A program made the position numbers and the translations under genes. A DNA stretch of 64,000 bases from Fusicatenibacter sp. (GTDB taxonomy: Bacteria; Bacillota; Clostridia; Lachnospirales; Lachnospiraceae): positions 1 through 64,000 of the forward strand of contig JALEOU010000081.1 of NCBI GenBank assembly GCA_022766945.1, in the 5' to 3' direction. The notes under the pieces were generated by a model that searched no databases, had not been told where the DNA came from, and was given only the letters and a program-made list of their open reading frames with translations. Below, one piece after another: positions 16,960-25,788 of the stretch; positions within the stretch are counted from its first letter, which is position 1; each line of letters starts with the position of its first letter.

Positions 16960-17988
16960 TTATCTGCTTATCCCTTTAGTTGATTCTCTTACAATGAGTT
17001 GTCCGTCAAATACTACAGCATGCGGTTCCTCCTTTTTGGAGATCATCGCAAACAGCATTCTGGCTGTCTCTGCTGCCAGTTTTTCAACTGGCTGCCGGAT
17101 CGTAGTAATGCTGGGAATATAATATTCTCCGGCATCAATTCCATCAAATCCCGCTACCGAAACATCCTCCGGAACCCGAAAGCCAGCCTCTTTTAATGCC
17201 CGGCAGGCCCCAATGGCCAGGGTATCTGCAGTTGCATAAACTGCGGTAAACGGAATTCTCTTCTCCAGCGCTTTCTTTGTGATCTGATAGCCGGTACGAA
17301 AAGAATAGGTATCCTCCTTCGTCATGTGCATTACCAGCTCCGGATCATATGGAATGTTATGGTCTGTGAGTGCCTGGCGGTAGGCATCCAGCCTCAGGCG
17401 TCCGATACTGATATCGTCCTCACAGGCGGTAATGATCAGAATCCGCCTGTGTCCCTCTCTGCACAGATAGTCTACCATTTTATAGCTTTCTTTATAATCA
17501 TCCACCGACACGCTGGCGCAGGTTTTTCCTCCGTCAGATACCGCGCCGATGGTACTGATTACATAGGGAACCGGAATCTGTGCCATTTTTTCATGGGGAT
17601 GTGTAAAATTACCTCCCAGAAAAATGATGCCGCGAAGCCTTTTCTCTTTTACGATTTCAATGGCTGTATCAATCTCATTTGCCTTCTCATCGACACGCTC
17701 AATCATGCAGGAGTATTTCTTCCTGCGCGCCGCCTCCTCAATGGTACTGATCATATTGTTGAAGAACATATTGTCCATACCTTTGACCAGGATCGCAATC
17801 GCCTTGGCATCGGAGCGTTTTAAATTCCGGGCACTGTTATTTGGCACATAATTGGATTCCGCGATGACCTTCAGGATCATCTCTTTGGTTTCCGGATTGA
17901 TATCCGGATGATTATTCATAGCTCTGGAGACGGTGCTGACACCCACTTTACACTTTCTCGCAATATCTTTGATTGTCACTTGTTCCAT
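16960..17988 (-). CDS. LacI-family repressor of maltodextrin metabolism
   Basis: A 342-residue regulator. The N-terminal LacI helix-turn-helix (TIKDIARKCKVGVSTVSRAMN, residues 4-24 region) is followed by a periplasmic-binding-protein-like effector domain with the typical FTAVYATADTLAIGA and VSVAGFDG segments. It lies between malQ and glgP, so the effector is probably maltose, maltodextrin or a sugar phosphate (inference). Its likely operator is the palindrome at 19602-19619 ahead of malQ, which would control the whole operon, including its own gene. The ATG has GAAGGAGGG upstream. Confidence 0.88.
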   Translation of the reverse strand: MEQVTIKDIARKCKVGVSTVSRAMNNHPDINPETKEMILKVIAESNYVPNNSARNLKRSDAKAIAILVKGMDNMFFNNMISTIEEAARRKKYSCMIERVDEKANEIDTAIEIVKEKRLRGIIFLGGNFTHPHEKMAQIPVPYVISTIGAVSDGGKTCASVSVDDYKESYKMVDYLCREGHRRILIITACEDDISIGRLRLDAYRQALTDHNIPYDPELVMHMTKEDTYSFRTGYQITKKALEKRIPFTAVYATADTLAIGACRALKEAGFRVPEDVSVAGFDGIDAGEYYIPSITTIRQPVEKLAAETARMLFAMISKKEEPHAVVFDGQLIVRESTKGISR

Positions 17989-18044
17989 GCGGCACCCTCC
18001 TTCTTCTGATGTCTTACTCTTCTGTCTGTAGTTCCTGAAACGGC

Positions 18045-19526
18045 TTAACCATTCAGTCTGGCTGTAATCTTTGTCAGGCGGCGGATCTTCCCTGCGATTT
18101 CACTGTTGAACTGTCCCGGAACAAGACGCCATTTCCAGTTATTCCCAAGCGTTGACGGGAAATTGATACGAGCCTCTCCGCCAAGTCCCAGATAATCCTG
18201 AATCGGGATCACAGCAAGATCTGCGACGCTTTCCATCGCCATTCGAATAAAGTCCCAGGGAAGTTCTTCTTTTGTGCTTTTTGCATTTCCCATGTATTCT
18301 TTGGAAAACTCGCGATCCTGCTCGCTCATGACATCATACCATCCAAGAATCGTATCATTATCATGAGTTCCGGTATAGACAACACAGTTGCGGTCATAAT
18401 TGTGCGGAAGGTAATCGCTCTCCTCACGGGAATCAAATGCAAACTGCAGAACTTTCATACCCGAATATCCGGACTCCTTTACCATCTCAATCACGCTCGG
18501 TGTCAGGTATCCAAGATCCTCAGCAATGACATCTACATTACCAATCTTCTCCTTGACGGTATTGAACAGTTCAATGCCGGGTCCTTTCTCCCAGTGACCT
18601 CTCTCTGCAGTCTTATCACCGTACGGAATGGAATAGTATTCATCAAACCCACGGAAATGGTCGATGCGGACAACGTCATACAAATTGAAGCAGTAAGAAA
18701 GTCTCTGCAGCCACCATGCATAGCCGGTGCTTCTGTGATAGTCCCAGTCATACAGCGGATTTCCCCAGAGCTGTCCGGTTGCAGCAAATGCATCCGGAGG
18801 ACAGCCTGCAACTGCTTTTGGCTTATTCTCTTCGTCAAACTGGAAAAGAATCGGATTTGCCCAGGTATCCGCACTGTCAAACGCCACATAGATCGGAATA
18901 TCGCCGATGATACGGATCCCTTTCTCATTTGCATAAGACTTTAAAGCTCTCCACTGTTTCTGGAACATGAACTGCTGGAAACGGTAAAACGCGATTTCTT
19001 CCGAGAGTTCTGCGCGCTTTTCGTTCAATGCCCATTCCTCCCGGTTCTTCAGTTCTTCCGGCCATTCACTCCAGCTGATTCCACCCTGTTGATTCTTGAT
19101 TGCCATATAAAGGCTGTAGTCTTCCAGCCAATAGGAATTCTTCTGAACGAATTCGTCAAACTCCGCGTTCGGAACAAACCGATGGAAGGCTTTCTTCAAA
19201 ATCTCAAATCTGGAAAGATAAATCTTTTCATAGTCTACATACGCCGGATTGCTGCCAAAATCACAGGCATTGCACTCTTCCTCTGTCAGAAGTCCTTCCT
19301 GCGTCAGCGCTTCCAGATCAATGAAATATGGATTGCCTGCATAAGTGGAAAAAGACTGATAAGGAGAATCCCCATACCCCGTAGGGCCAAGCGGCAGAAT
19401 CTGCCAGTTACTCTGACCTGCCTCTTTGAGCAGGTCCACAAACTCATAAGCTTCTTTTGAAAAACACCCAATACCATACCGGGAAGGCAGTGATGCCACC
19501 GGAAGTAAAATACCGCTAGATCTCAT
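18045..19526 (-). CDS. malQ: 4-alpha-glucanotransferase (amylomaltase)
   Basis: A 493-residue GH77 enzyme that transfers alpha-1,4-glucan segments between maltodextrins and frees glucose. The GH77 catalytic signatures are all present: VVRIDHFRGF (nucleophile Asp), VIAEDLGYLTP (acid/base Glu) and YTGTHDNDT (transition-state Asp). Length is normal for the short bacterial form. It is first in the operon, with AAGGAGAAG before the ATG, and is expressed from the promoter at 19636-19664 under the palindrome at 19602-19619. Confidence 0.95.
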   Translation of the reverse strand: MRSSGILLPVASLPSRYGIGCFSKEAYEFVDLLKEAGQSNWQILPLGPTGYGDSPYQSFSTYAGNPYFIDLEALTQEGLLTEEECNACDFGSNPAYVDYEKIYLSRFEILKKAFHRFVPNAEFDEFVQKNSYWLEDYSLYMAIKNQQGGISWSEWPEELKNREEWALNEKRAELSEEIAFYRFQQFMFQKQWRALKSYANEKGIRIIGDIPIYVAFDSADTWANPILFQFDEENKPKAVAGCPPDAFAATGQLWGNPLYDWDYHRSTGYAWWLQRLSYCFNLYDVVRIDHFRGFDEYYSIPYGDKTAERGHWEKGPGIELFNTVKEKIGNVDVIAEDLGYLTPSVIEMVKESGYSGMKVLQFAFDSREESDYLPHNYDRNCVVYTGTHDNDTILGWYDVMSEQDREFSKEYMGNAKSTKEELPWDFIRMAMESVADLAVIPIQDYLGLGGEARINFPSTLGNNWKWRLVPGQFNSEIAGKIRRLTKITARLNG

Positions 19527-19601
19527 TTTCTTCTTCTCCTTTTATTCAGTTCTTTATTGATCGATTGTACGCCGGAAGAGTATTCCGGTTCCGTTTCCGG
19601 C

Positions 19602-19619
19602 AACGTTATCGGTAACGTT
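19602..19619 (-). promoter_or_regulatory. LacI-type operator ahead of malQ
   Basis: AACGTTA-TCGG-TAACGTT, an 18-bp inverted repeat framed by CCGG on both sides. It sits about +10 to +27 from the predicted start site, a roadblock position for the LacI-family protein encoded by the second gene of the operon. Confidence 0.75.
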
Positions 19620-19635
19620 TCCGGAAACTAGAACC

Positions 19636-19664
19636 AGCATATCACAAATGCCGATAAAATGCAA
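19636..19664 (-). promoter_or_regulatory. Promoter of the malQ-lacI-glgP operon
   Basis: On the minus strand TTGCAT (19664-19659), 17 bp, TATGCT (19641-19636). Confidence 0.65.
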
Positions 19665-19723
19665 GAGGATTTCTTTGTACATATTTCACAAAATCCCTAC
19701 GCGGCATTTGACAGATGCTACTC

Positions 19724-19766
19724 AAAAAAGGGATTGCTGCACACATGATACAGCAATCCCTTTTTT
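19724..19766 (-). terminator. Terminator after the corrinoid operon
   Basis: AAAAAAGGGATTGCTG and CAGCAATCCCTTTTTT enclose an 11-nt loop. It is strong in both directions and ends the operon whose last gene stops at 19790. Confidence 0.9.
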
Positions 19767-19789
19767 GATCTTTTCACTTGTGCTCACGC

Positions 19790-21985
19790 TTATTCTTCCC
19801 CAAAAAGCATGGCATCCATGTAAAACTCGTTAAAATTTTTATCCGTTGACAGACCAATTTCCGTTGATTTCTCCACAATCTTTTGCAGTACTTCTTCTCC
19901 GTTTTCCTGGCCTAAAAACTTTACTGCACCTGCAAGGGAACTGTTTCCCACGGCGTGGATGCGGTCCAGAAATTCCTCAGGCACCATTCCGATCCGTGCA
20001 GCCTTTGCCCGGTCAAGCTTGTACCTGAAACCTCCGGCAAGATATACTTTTGAGACCTGATCTGCCGTTATGCCATAACGCACCAGGAGCGTCTCCACGC
20101 CTGCGCGGACGGCTGCTTTGGCAAGCTGTAATTCCCGGATATCCTGCTGTGTAAACACAATCTTTTCTCCTGCTTGTGTCTGGCCAAGCAAAAAACCTTC
20201 CGAAAAGTATTTTTCGTCCAGCAGCCCCATCGAATCCACCAGTTCTTCCCGAACGAGCTCTGAGAGTGTCTCAATCGCTCCTGTTCCACAGATTCCAACC
20301 GGAGGCTGATTCCGGATTGTCTTGATTGTGGGCTTCTCCTCGTGAATCTCCACGGAACAGATCGCACCTGCAATGCTTCCAGTTCCCCAGGTGATGTTAC
20401 CGCCTTCGAAAGCCGGGCCTGCCGCAGTGGAGGCAACAAGAATCTTATCTTTTTTCCCTATCGCCATCTCTCCGTTGGTTCCAAGATCTACCAGAAGGCA
20501 TACCTCTTCCTCGTTGTCAAATCCATACGCATACAAACCGGAAACAATGTCGCCTCCCACATAGGTGGAAATCCCGGGCAGAAGAATCACTTCTGCCGCA
20601 CACTCATCGCTTCCGAGAATCTGTTCAAAGGTTCCGTGAATGAGATCAATATTAACAGGAGTGAACGGATAAACTCCCAGCGTATCACAGGGATAACCCA
20701 TAAGCAAATGTCCCATGGTTGTATTGCCGGCTATCGCGATTCGTTTCACCTTCGATAGCGGAACCTGTGCTTCATCTGTCAGTTTCCTGATTCCACAGAG
20801 AAGATCTGCGCGTATATGCTTTTGAAGCTCCTCTTTTTTTCCGTCATTCGAAGCCTGGATTCTGGAAATCACATCTGCACCGTATAGCCGCTGACTGTTA
20901 ATCAAAGTGACTGTGTGAAGATTTTTTCCGGAGTCCTTTCCGATCAGCTCCATCGCAATGGTGGTAGTGCCAATATCCACCGCAATCTCATAGGCTGATT
21001 CTCCTGATCCATTCGTCTGCTCTTCTGGTGTCTCGTCACTTAAAATCTCGAACTGAGATTCATCATCCAGAGCAAACGAAATCTCCAAATCTTCTTTTGG
21101 ATACAGCATACAGGACAGTCTCCATCCCTCTGCCAATTCGTTTTCCGAAAAAGCTTTCCGGTCTTCGGCGGTAATCGGAGCACCACCTCCAAGTACCTGA
21201 ACGCGGCATTTCCCGCAGCGGCCTTTTCCTCCGCAGATGGCACTGATATAGTACCCTTCACGAATCAGACCTTCCATGAGAGATTCTCCCGGATTCATTC
21301 GAATACGGCGTGTCTCTGCCCCTTCTTTGACAGTAATCTCCGCTTCCGGTATATTTCTGAATCTGCAGTTCACATTTTTGCATCTGCGGCAGTCATGCTC
21401 TGCACGGAACTTCTCCTCATCGTCTGTCAGAACAAAAACCTGACAGGAGGTTTTCACCGGATCGAGCATATATCCTTCACTGATCCCGATTCCGAAACGT
21501 CTTTGCAGTTCCAGATATTTCCACGCCACCCTCTGAGCTTCCATCGGAAGATCATGCGGTGCTTCCAGGCGTCTCAGGATTCCGGTATGATGTTCTGCAC
21601 ATCTTAGTTTTAATTGTTCCACCAGCTGATCTTCCATGGAAAACAGAGCGTCATCTGCAATGGCATCGCAAAGCATTCCCTTAACATAATCGCCTTCCCC
21701 AAAGGCCTGCGTGCTTCTCTGCGATATTCCGCCTCCGATACTGGTCACTGTATAAATCACAGGCGTACCTTCCCTGTATTCTTCTGTCTCAATTTCTTTT
21801 GGAAGCTTACCAAATCCCAGAATACCGACAGGTTCCGCAACAGAAAGCATCTCTTCGAAAATCTCATCGTATTCTTCTGCTATTTCGTCATAAACCGGAT
21901 TATCCGGATAGCAGTCAATCGCATCCAGAACTTTCTTTTTGTCACTGCTGACTTTCAGTCCATGAAGTTCATAAAACTGTTCCAT
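19790..21985 (-). CDS. Fused corrinoid-activating protein (MetH-activation-like + ferredoxin + ASKHA ATPase)
   Basis: A 731-residue protein predicted to re-reduce oxidised corrinoid cofactor to Co(I) using ATP. Residues 1-215 resemble the vitamin-B12-dependent methionine synthase activation domain (EGYMLDPVKTSC) and end in a Cys cluster, HDCRRCKNVNCRFR. Residues about 218-310 are a 2Fe-2S ferredoxin with CGGKGRCGKC. The rest is a DUF4445/RACE-type ATPase domain (VDIGTTTIAMEL near 340; LVDLGTNGEMAIG near 500). The start lies 1 bp after the stop of the corrinoid-protein gene with no good ribosome site, which implies coupled translation. The client is most likely that neighbour. No methyltransferase is adjacent. 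Confidence 0.88.
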   Translation of the reverse strand: MEQFYELHGLKVSSDKKKVLDAIDCYPDNPVYDEIAEEYDEIFEEMLSVAEPVGILGFGKLPKEIETEEYREGTPVIYTVTSIGGGISQRSTQAFGEGDYVKGMLCDAIADDALFSMEDQLVEQLKLRCAEHHTGILRRLEAPHDLPMEAQRVAWKYLELQRRFGIGISEGYMLDPVKTSCQVFVLTDDEEKFRAEHDCRRCKNVNCRFRNIPEAEITVKEGAETRRIRMNPGESLMEGLIREGYYISAICGGKGRCGKCRVQVLGGGAPITAEDRKAFSENELAEGWRLSCMLYPKEDLEISFALDDESQFEILSDETPEEQTNGSGESAYEIAVDIGTTTIAMELIGKDSGKNLHTVTLINSQRLYGADVISRIQASNDGKKEELQKHIRADLLCGIRKLTDEAQVPLSKVKRIAIAGNTTMGHLLMGYPCDTLGVYPFTPVNIDLIHGTFEQILGSDECAAEVILLPGISTYVGGDIVSGLYAYGFDNEEEVCLLVDLGTNGEMAIGKKDKILVASTAAGPAFEGGNITWGTGSIAGAICSVEIHEEKPTIKTIRNQPPVGICGTGAIETLSELVREELVDSMGLLDEKYFSEGFLLGQTQAGEKIVFTQQDIRELQLAKAAVRAGVETLLVRYGITADQVSKVYLAGGFRYKLDRAKAARIGMVPEEFLDRIHAVGNSSLAGAVKFLGQENGEEVLQKIVEKSTEIGLSTDKNFNEFYMDAMLFGEE

Positions 21986-21986
21986 G

Positions 21987-22637
21987 TTATGCTACTTTTG
22001 CTTCTACAGCTGTTTTTGCAGTCTCTGCTGCAGTTGCTGCATCTGCGGTATAGTAATCTGCACCAATCTGCTCTGCAAAGCTTTCATTTACCGGTGCTCC
22101 TCCTACCATAACAATAAACTGATCTCTTAAGCCTTTTTCCTTCAGTGTGTCAACAACCGTCTGCATGTTCGGCATTGTAGTAGTCAGCAGTGCAGACATA
22201 CAAATCACGTCAGCGCCTACTTCCTGTGCTTTTGCGATGAAGGTTTCTGCGTCTACGTCGGTACCCAGGTCATGAACTTCAAAACCTGCTCCCTTCATCA
22301 TCATAGCCACCAGGTTTTTGCCGATATCATGAAGGTCACCTTTTACGGTACCAATGACAGCTTTTCCAATCGGCTCATTACCAACTTCCACCAGACGCGG
22401 CTCAAGAATGGAAAGGCCAACATTCATAGCTCTCGCAGCTACCAGAACTTCCGGCACAAATACTTCGTTTCTCTTAAACTTTCCTCCGACGATCATCATA
22501 CCGTTCAGAAGTCCGTCATTTAAGATCACTTTCGGATCGATTCCCTGTTCCAGTGCTTCCTCAACCAGTTTTTTTACGTTTTTTGCACGGCCTTTCTGTA
22601 AAAAATCACAAATTTCCTCAATAATTGCTTCCGCCAT
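21987..22637 (-). CDS. Corrinoid (cobalamin-binding) methyl-carrier protein
   Basis: A 216-residue two-domain protein that carries a methyl group on cobalt. Residues about 1-90 form a helical cap (LQKGRAKNVKKLVEEALEQG), and residues about 90-216 are the B12-binding Rossmann fold. The signature GDLHDIGKNLV contains the lower-ligand His, followed by VICMSALLTTTMP and VGGAPV. It is like MtbC/MtaC/MtvC-type carriers. I start at ATG 22637, preceded by AGGAGG. The cognate methyltransferase, and so the methylated substrate, is not in the window. Regulation by the divergent PocR/AraC protein is inferred from position. Confidence 0.9.
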   Translation of the reverse strand: MAEAIIEEICDFLQKGRAKNVKKLVEEALEQGIDPKVILNDGLLNGMMIVGGKFKRNEVFVPEVLVAARAMNVGLSILEPRLVEVGNEPIGKAVIGTVKGDLHDIGKNLVAMMMKGAGFEVHDLGTDVDAETFIAKAQEVGADVICMSALLTTTMPNMQTVVDTLKEKGLRDQFIVMVGGAPVNESFAEQIGADYYTADAATAAETAKTAVEAKVA

Positions 22638-22695
22638 TTTTCTTTTCCTCCTAAAGAATTTTTCGAGGGCTCCGCAAACCCTCATTTTCATTGCT

Positions 22696-22773
22696 ATTAT
22701 ATAATGATTTTTCATTTTTTTTTGCTCTTTATTTTAGAAAACCTGTATATTTTTTTGATTTTTCGTGTATAAT
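22696..22773. promoter_or_regulatory. Divergent promoter region of the corrinoid operon and its regulator
   Basis: TATAAT on the plus strand at 22768-22773 faces the regulator; TATAAT on the minus strand at 22701-22696 faces the corrinoid gene. Neither has a good -35, which is typical of activator-dependent promoters. The AT-rich 190-bp gap shows no cobalamin riboswitch. Confidence 0.5.
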
Positions 22774-22827
22774 AGAACCAACAACTTCTTCATTTTGTAT
22801 TTTTTTTGGATTTAGGGAGATTATTTT

Positions 22828-24078
22828 ATGAAACCGCTGCTGTATACCATTATCGAGAAACAAACCCTCCACGAACTCCTGGAAACATTTTATCAATGCA
22901 TCAATCTGCCGATCCAGATTCTCGATGAAAACGGGGAAATTCTGGAAAAATTCGGTGACGCTCACGGCTACTGTAATCTTTTCAAGCAGTTCCTTTCCAA
23001 AGAAGAATCCTGTACCAGGCTTCACGCAAACGCCAGCAAACTGGCCATGAGCCTTGGCGAAACCTATATTTTTTCCTGCCATTCCAATCTCAATCACATT
23101 GTGTTTCCACTTTCCAACAACAATCTGCTGCTTGGCTCTATCCTGGTTGGGCCTTTTTTGATGGACACGCCGGATTCTCTTCTGCTGTCTGATATTTCAA
23201 AAAAGTATTCGATTCCCACCGTAAAAGTTCTGGAAATGTACGAGGAAGCAAATACCCTCCCTGTTCTGGAGCCCTCAAAAGTCACCTACATCAGCAGAAT
23301 GCTGTACTACATGTGCTCCGGTCTGGTAACCGATGTCAACAGTCAGTTCGTTCTGAATCACCAGAAGCTGAATCAGCAATCCCGGATCAATGAGTCCATC
23401 CAGATGTATAAAGCTTCTTCCCATGTAAATAAAAAAGCCTATCCTTACGAAAAGGAAAAGGCTTTGATTACCAAGCTGAAAACCGGAGATACCGAGAAAG
23501 CCAAAGCACTCCTGAATGACCTGCTGGGTTATGTCTTCTTTGCCGAGGGCAGCAATCTGGAAGTGGTAAAGTCCCGTGCCATAGAGCTTTCCTCTCTGCT
23601 GTCACGGGCTGCAATCGAAGGCGGTGCTACCAGCGACAGCATCCTGAAGATTAATAACCAGTTTCTCATGTCCCTGCAGACGATTCAGACTCTGGATGAT
23701 CTATGCTATAAGCTTCAGGAAACGATCGACGTCTTTACCGAATGTATGTTTAACTACATTCCCAGTAAGAATCATGAGATTATCCGGAAGTCCATCCGCT
23801 ATATCTCCAAGAATTTCACACGCAATCTGACACTGGATGAAGTGGCCGAACAGGTGCACCTGAACCCGGCTTATTTTTCGACCCTTTTTAAGCAATCCAC
23901 CGGCTCCTCGTTCAAAGAGTATCTGAATATGGTTCGCGTGGAAGAAAGCAAACGCCTTCTTTCCAATACCGATTATTCCATCATTGATATTTCCCTGGCT
24001 ACCGGATTCGGAGACCAGAGTTATTTCTCCAAAGTCTTCAAAAAATACACCGGTATGACACCAAAACAATACCGTTAG
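22828..24078 (+). CDS. PocR-domain AraC-family regulator
   Basis: A 416-residue activator. Residues about 5-165 form a PocR-type sensory domain (LETFYQCINLPIQILDENGE; later CHSNLNHIVFPL and LLGSILVGPFL). A helical linker follows, then an AraC DNA-binding domain at about 315-416 (FTRNLTLDEVAEQVHLNPAYFSTLFKQ). PocR domains are known or predicted to bind small organic molecules such as 1,3-propanediol, and often guard corrinoid-dependent pathways. The gene is divergent from the corrinoid protein/activase pair and probably turns it on when a methylated or related substrate is present. Confidence 0.88.
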   Translation: MKPLLYTIIEKQTLHELLETFYQCINLPIQILDENGEILEKFGDAHGYCNLFKQFLSKEESCTRLHANASKLAMSLGETYIFSCHSNLNHIVFPLSNNNLLLGSILVGPFLMDTPDSLLLSDISKKYSIPTVKVLEMYEEANTLPVLEPSKVTYISRMLYYMCSGLVTDVNSQFVLNHQKLNQQSRINESIQMYKASSHVNKKAYPYEKEKALITKLKTGDTEKAKALLNDLLGYVFFAEGSNLEVVKSRAIELSSLLSRAAIEGGATSDSILKINNQFLMSLQTIQTLDDLCYKLQETIDVFTECMFNYIPSKNHEIIRKSIRYISKNFTRNLTLDEVAEQVHLNPAYFSTLFKQSTGSSFKEYLNMVRVEESKRLLSNTDYSIIDISLATGFGDQSYFSKVFKKYTGMTPKQYR

Positions 24079-24104
24079 AACGGCGATCCCCTCTAGCGGT
24101 ATTG
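24067..24104 (+). terminator. Terminator overlapping the end of the AraC gene
   Basis: CAATACCG-T-TAGA and TCTA-G-CGGTATTG pair across a 12-nt loop. The left arm lies within the last codons. It separates the regulator from the convergent phoR gene. Confidence 0.65.
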
Positions 24105-24125
24105 TCTGTGATCCATTTTCCGCGC

Positions 24126-25784
24126 TCAGAACTCGATCATGATCTTTGTGCCTGCTCCCAGTGCGCTTTCGATCTTAATCTTTGCATCGTGCAGGATAGC
24201 ACCATGTTTGACGATCGACAGCCCCAGACCGGTGCCTCCAGTCTCACGGGAGTGACTCTTGTCAACCCGATAGAATCGTTCAAAAATTCTCTGCTGGTCT
24301 TCCTTTGCAATACCGATTCCGGTATCTGCTACCGTAATCATCGGTCTTCCGGAACGGCTGCGTGAGACAGTCACCTCCACACTGCCGTTCTGTCGATTGT
24401 ACTTGATGGCATTGTCGCACAGGTTATAAACCATCTCATACAGAATCTGGCGAGCACCTTTGATTCTAATCTCTTCCCCCCGCACCTGCATGGTGATCTT
24501 TCGCTCCTTTGCCCGCATGGACAGCTGACCTTCCACATCGTGACATACCAAGAGCAAATTCACCTCTTCCATCGGAAGGGAGTTTTCACTTTCATCCAGT
24601 CTGGACAATTTGATGATATCCTCTACCAGCGAGCTGAGCCTGCTGGCCTCACTGTGAATCCTTCCGGCGAACTTTGGAATATCTTCCGGTTTTACCATAT
24701 TGTTTTCGATAATTTCCGCATAACCGGAAATAGACATCAGAGGAGTCTTCAGTTCATGGGAAACATTTGCCGAAAATTCTTTCCGCATCATCTCTGCTTT
24801 CTGCTTTTCTGTCACATCCAGCACCAGAATCACCGCTCCGGACACCACATCGTCCACACGCACCGGATTTGCCATCAGCTGATAGACTCTTCCGTTTATC
24901 TCCAGCATGCGCTCCTCGGATCTTCCCTTCAGTGCCTCATCCAGAGCCTCTTTGAGTTCCTGATTTCTGCTCACAGTTACAATGTTATGATTCACGCATT
25001 CTTTTGCCGTGACATCAAACAGCTCCTGTGCGGAACGGTTGATGGAAAGCACCACAGACTGGTTCGTGACAATCAATCCGTCTTTCATATACTCTGTGAT
25101 TGCCAGATATTCTTCCTGATTGTGACGCATCTCCTCCAACTGCTGCCCGATTTGCTTTTGCTGCTGGTGTATCCTGCCAAGCAGAGGACTGAGTTCCTCA
25201 TAGGTAATGTTTTCCAGCGGATGTTCCAGATCGATCCGATTGATCGGAGCTACCAGCTTATTTGTCATTTGGCGTACCAGTACAAATTCCAGTATGAGGA
25301 TTCCTGCAATCAGAAGCCCTACCAGATAGATTCCATTCAGCATAAAACCAAGGACACTGTCCGTCGTCAGCGATACCCTGACTACCTTCCCATTTTCCAG
25401 CTTTAATGCCGAATAGTAAGTTTTGGAGCGCAGTGTTTCTGAATAGCGGGAAAGATCCGAATATCCTTTCTCCACCGCCTCCACAAATTCCGGACGGCTA
25501 CTGTGATTCTCCATAGAATCCACCTTTTCCAGGGAATCAAACAATACCGTTCCGTCTGTATCGATCAAAGTAACACGACTGTCAGTAATATCTCCTGCCT
25601 TTTCATCCAGATACGTATCTCCCATCTTGTCCAGCGCAAACTTATAGTATTTGCACTCGTTCTTTACCGATGAACGCAGCTGATCTGCCGTGTTGTCATA
25701 CATGGCCCAGCTCATGGTAAGAAAGGTCAGAATCACGGCCATGATAATCAGAATGCCCGAATGGCGAAATATTTTCGTACGCAC
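24126..25784 (-). CDS. phoR: Phosphate-sensing histidine kinase PhoR
   Basis: A 552-residue membrane kinase with TM1 about 8-28, an extracytoplasmic loop, TM2 about 148-170, a HAMP-like linker, a PAS domain (about 225-325), HisKA with FSANVSHELKTPLMS (phospho-His near 343) and an HATPase domain with N, G1 (DTGIGIAKEDQQRIFERFYR) and G2 (GGTGLGLSIVKH) boxes. It is last in the pst/pho operon, 4 bp after phoB. It should phosphorylate PhoB when phosphate is scarce, held off by the Pst transporter through PhoU. Confidence 0.93.
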   Translation of the reverse strand: MRTKIFRHSGILIIMAVILTFLTMSWAMYDNTADQLRSSVKNECKYYKFALDKMGDTYLDEKAGDITDSRVTLIDTDGTVLFDSLEKVDSMENHSSRPEFVEAVEKGYSDLSRYSETLRSKTYYSALKLENGKVVRVSLTTDSVLGFMLNGIYLVGLLIAGILILEFVLVRQMTNKLVAPINRIDLEHPLENITYEELSPLLGRIHQQQKQIGQQLEEMRHNQEEYLAITEYMKDGLIVTNQSVVLSINRSAQELFDVTAKECVNHNIVTVSRNQELKEALDEALKGRSEERMLEINGRVYQLMANPVRVDDVVSGAVILVLDVTEKQKAEMMRKEFSANVSHELKTPLMSISGYAEIIENNMVKPEDIPKFAGRIHSEASRLSSLVEDIIKLSRLDESENSLPMEEVNLLLVCHDVEGQLSMRAKERKITMQVRGEEIRIKGARQILYEMVYNLCDNAIKYNRQNGSVEVTVSRSRSGRPMITVADTGIGIAKEDQQRIFERFYRVDKSHSRETGGTGLGLSIVKHGAILHDAKIKIESALGAGTKIMIEF

Positions 25785-25788
25785 GCTG

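Noticed and set aside
22638..22827. Possible cobalamin riboswitch ahead of the corrinoid gene
   Set aside because: The AT-rich gap is too short on either side and lacks the B12-box type sequence; promoter elements account for it.
24540..25406. 288-codon open frame opposite phoR
   Set aside because: Shadow of the kinase gene; the composition is that of reversed coding sequence.
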